From assembly GCA_902795875.1 (NCBI GenBank), contig CADBND010000135.1, positions 1-6,543 on the forward strand: DNA of 6,543 nt, read 5' to 3'. A model generated the notes under the pieces. It did not search any database. It was given only the letters and a program-made list of their open reading frames with translations, and was not told the origin of the DNA. Positions within the stretch are counted from its first letter, which is position 1. Each line of letters starts with the position of its first letter. Position numbers and translations under genes: made by a program. The stretch is from an uncultured Erysipelotrichaceae bacterium. Lineage in GTDB: Bacteria > Bacillota_I > Bacilli_A > Erysipelotrichales > Erysipelotrichaceae. Below are positions 5,568-6,543 of the stretch, one piece after another.

Positions 5568-6500
5568 ATGGCAAGATATCTTGTTACGGGCAGTATTATC
5601 ATAAATGATATCTACGATCCCTCAGGGTCTTCTGTGAAGGGGATACTCGGCGGTTCCATCTATGCAGTAAATGGGATCCATCCTTATACCGATGACGTCC
5701 TTTTCCTTTCTTCTGCCGGAGATGATTTCGATTCTTTCTTTAGTGAATACTATGAAAGAAACGGTTTGTCTAAAGAAGGCATAGAGATCTGTTTTCCGAA
5801 AACACAATATACAAAGTTGGAATACAGTCCAAGTGGGGAATGGATCGAACGATCGATCTATGGAGAAGAATATGACAGGCTCTACAGTTCGGATTCATCC
5901 ATCAAGACGGAATATATCCTTAAGCACAGCGGTGAAGATGTGAAAGGGATCTATTTTGAATCGTCAGTCAATGACAGGATCTGGGACGATCTTCCTAAGA
6001 TCAGAGAATGCTGTCCAAATGCGCTGATCATGTCAGAGATCTATACCTCCGATACAAAAGATCCAGCTCTAAGGGAAAAGGTATTTGAACTGATCAAAAA
6101 GATCGATATCTACTCCCTGAATCAGTTTGAGGCGATGGACCTGTTTCAAACCAAAAACAACGACGAAAGCATTCAGATGATCCTCGATCTGAATAAGCCG
6201 TGTTTCTTCCGCCAGGGGAAAATGGGAGCATCTATGATCCAGGATGGCAAGGCCTGGTTCATGCCTTCTTACGAGAGTGAAGAAAGTATCGATTCAACAG
6301 GATGCGGAAACTGTTCGACCGCAGCATCTCTATATGGATATTGCGAAGGATTTGAGCCCTTGCGGACGGCTGCTTACGCCAATGTGGCAGCCGGAGTCAA
6401 TGCCCGGCAATTCGGTCCCTATCCTGTCTATGACGATTTGATCAAAAAATGGATGAAAGAGAAAGCGGAAGAACTTTATAAAGAATATAAGGAGAAATAA
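5568..6500 (+). CDS. PfkB-fold protein lacking the catalytic aspartate (kinase-like, function unknown)
   Basis: A 310-residue protein with a ribokinase-like outline: an N-terminal strand YLVTGSIIINDIY (4-16), GILGGSIYAV (25-34) at motif 1, SSAGDDF (48-54), and DSTGCGNCSTAAS (242-254) at motif 2. Canonical PfkB proteins read DTTGAGDTF there, with the final Asp as catalytic base; here that residue is Asn248 (codon AAC, 6309-6311), followed by Cys249. The surrounding fold is intact, with no stop or frameshift, so decay is unlikely. It may be a kinase with altered chemistry, a different sugar-binding enzyme, or a ligand sensor. The gene starts 8 nt after ecfA2 behind AGAGGA and shares the ECF transcript, which ties it to the transported compound. 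An intact PfkB kinase is encoded divergently at 1331-2263. The fold is fairly sure; the activity is unknown. Confidence 0.82.
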   Translation: MARYLVTGSIIINDIYDPSGSSVKGILGGSIYAVNGIHPYTDDVLFLSSAGDDFDSFFSEYYERNGLSKEGIEICFPKTQYTKLEYSPSGEWIERSIYGEEYDRLYSSDSSIKTEYILKHSGEDVKGIYFESSVNDRIWDDLPKIRECCPNALIMSEIYTSDTKDPALREKVFELIKKIDIYSLNQFEAMDLFQTKNNDESIQMILDLNKPCFFRQGKMGASMIQDGKAWFMPSYESEESIDSTGCGNCSTAASLYGYCEGFEPLRTAAYANVAAGVNARQFGPYPVYDDLIKKWMKEKAEELYKEYKEK

Positions 6501-6502
6501 TA

Positions 6503-6543
6503 ATGTTTTTGGATCTGTTCAATGTCAAAAAGCCTGTAATGGG
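6503..6543 (+). CDS. Start of a probable BtpA/SgcQ-family protein, cut by the window edge
   Basis: ATG 6503 follows the previous stop by 2 nt and has AAGGAG (6489-6494) 8 nt upstream, so a further operon gene starts here. Only 14 residues are visible, MFLDLFNVKKPVMG. The pattern of a short helix, then K-K-P-V-hydrophobic-G, matches my recollection of the N-terminus of BtpA/SgcQ TIM-barrel proteins, which usually continue with a Met/Val-His-Leu motif. BtpA is linked to photosystem I biogenesis in cyanobacteria, and SgcQ lies in a sugar-PTS operon in Escherichia coli; the biochemical role is unclear. That a gene starts here is near certain; the family is a tentative call from very little sequence. 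Confidence 0.5.
   Translation, partial: MFLDLFNVKKPVM

Noticed and set aside
1..6543. CRISPR arrays, insertion sequences, tRNA or rRNA genes
   Set aside because: I saw no regular repeat-spacer pattern, transposase-like protein, terminal inverted repeats or tRNA/rRNA-like sequence on either strand.

Overview
The window looks like chromosomal DNA of a low-to-moderate GC Gram-positive bacterium (Bacillota). The grounds are strong GGAGG-type ribosome binding sites, a lipoprotein-type solute-binding protein behind an L-box-like riboswitch, and a four-part energy-coupling factor (ECF) transporter. An Erysipelotrichia-like host is a guess from overall style only.

Layout. Positions 1-289 (minus) hold the N-terminal part of an amino-acid ABC transporter lipoprotein. 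Its leader (about 290-560, read on minus) carries a good sigma-A promoter, a lysine-riboswitch-like aptamer, an intrinsic terminator and a possible antiterminator, so lysine is the likely substrate. A stand-alone M24-type metallopeptidase (626-1342, plus) converges on and overlaps by 12 bp a PfkB-family sugar/nucleoside kinase (1331-2263, minus). A 136-bp divergent promoter region (2264-2399) separates that kinase from a tight plus-strand operon: ECF S component (2400-3026), a 13-bp perfect hairpin, EcfT (3105-3914), EcfA1 (3924-4766), EcfA2 (4771-5559), a second PfkB-fold protein (5568-6500) and the first 14 codons of a probable BtpA/SgcQ-family TIM-barrel protein (6503 to the edge).

How the genes may work together. 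S, T, A1 and A2 make a complete transporter with its own energising module (group I ECF arrangement). Co-transcription with a PfkB-fold protein and a probable BtpA-like protein, plus a divergent intact PfkB kinase, suggests import and phosphorylation of a small sugar-, nucleoside- or vitamin-like compound; the substrate cannot be read from sequence. Two features make the locus unusual. The operon-encoded PfkB-fold protein has Asn where the family has its catalytic Asp, while the divergent kinase keeps it. EcfA2 has lost the LSGGQ signature, so one of the two composite ATP sites should be degenerate. I propose this as a candidate undescribed uptake/utilisation system.
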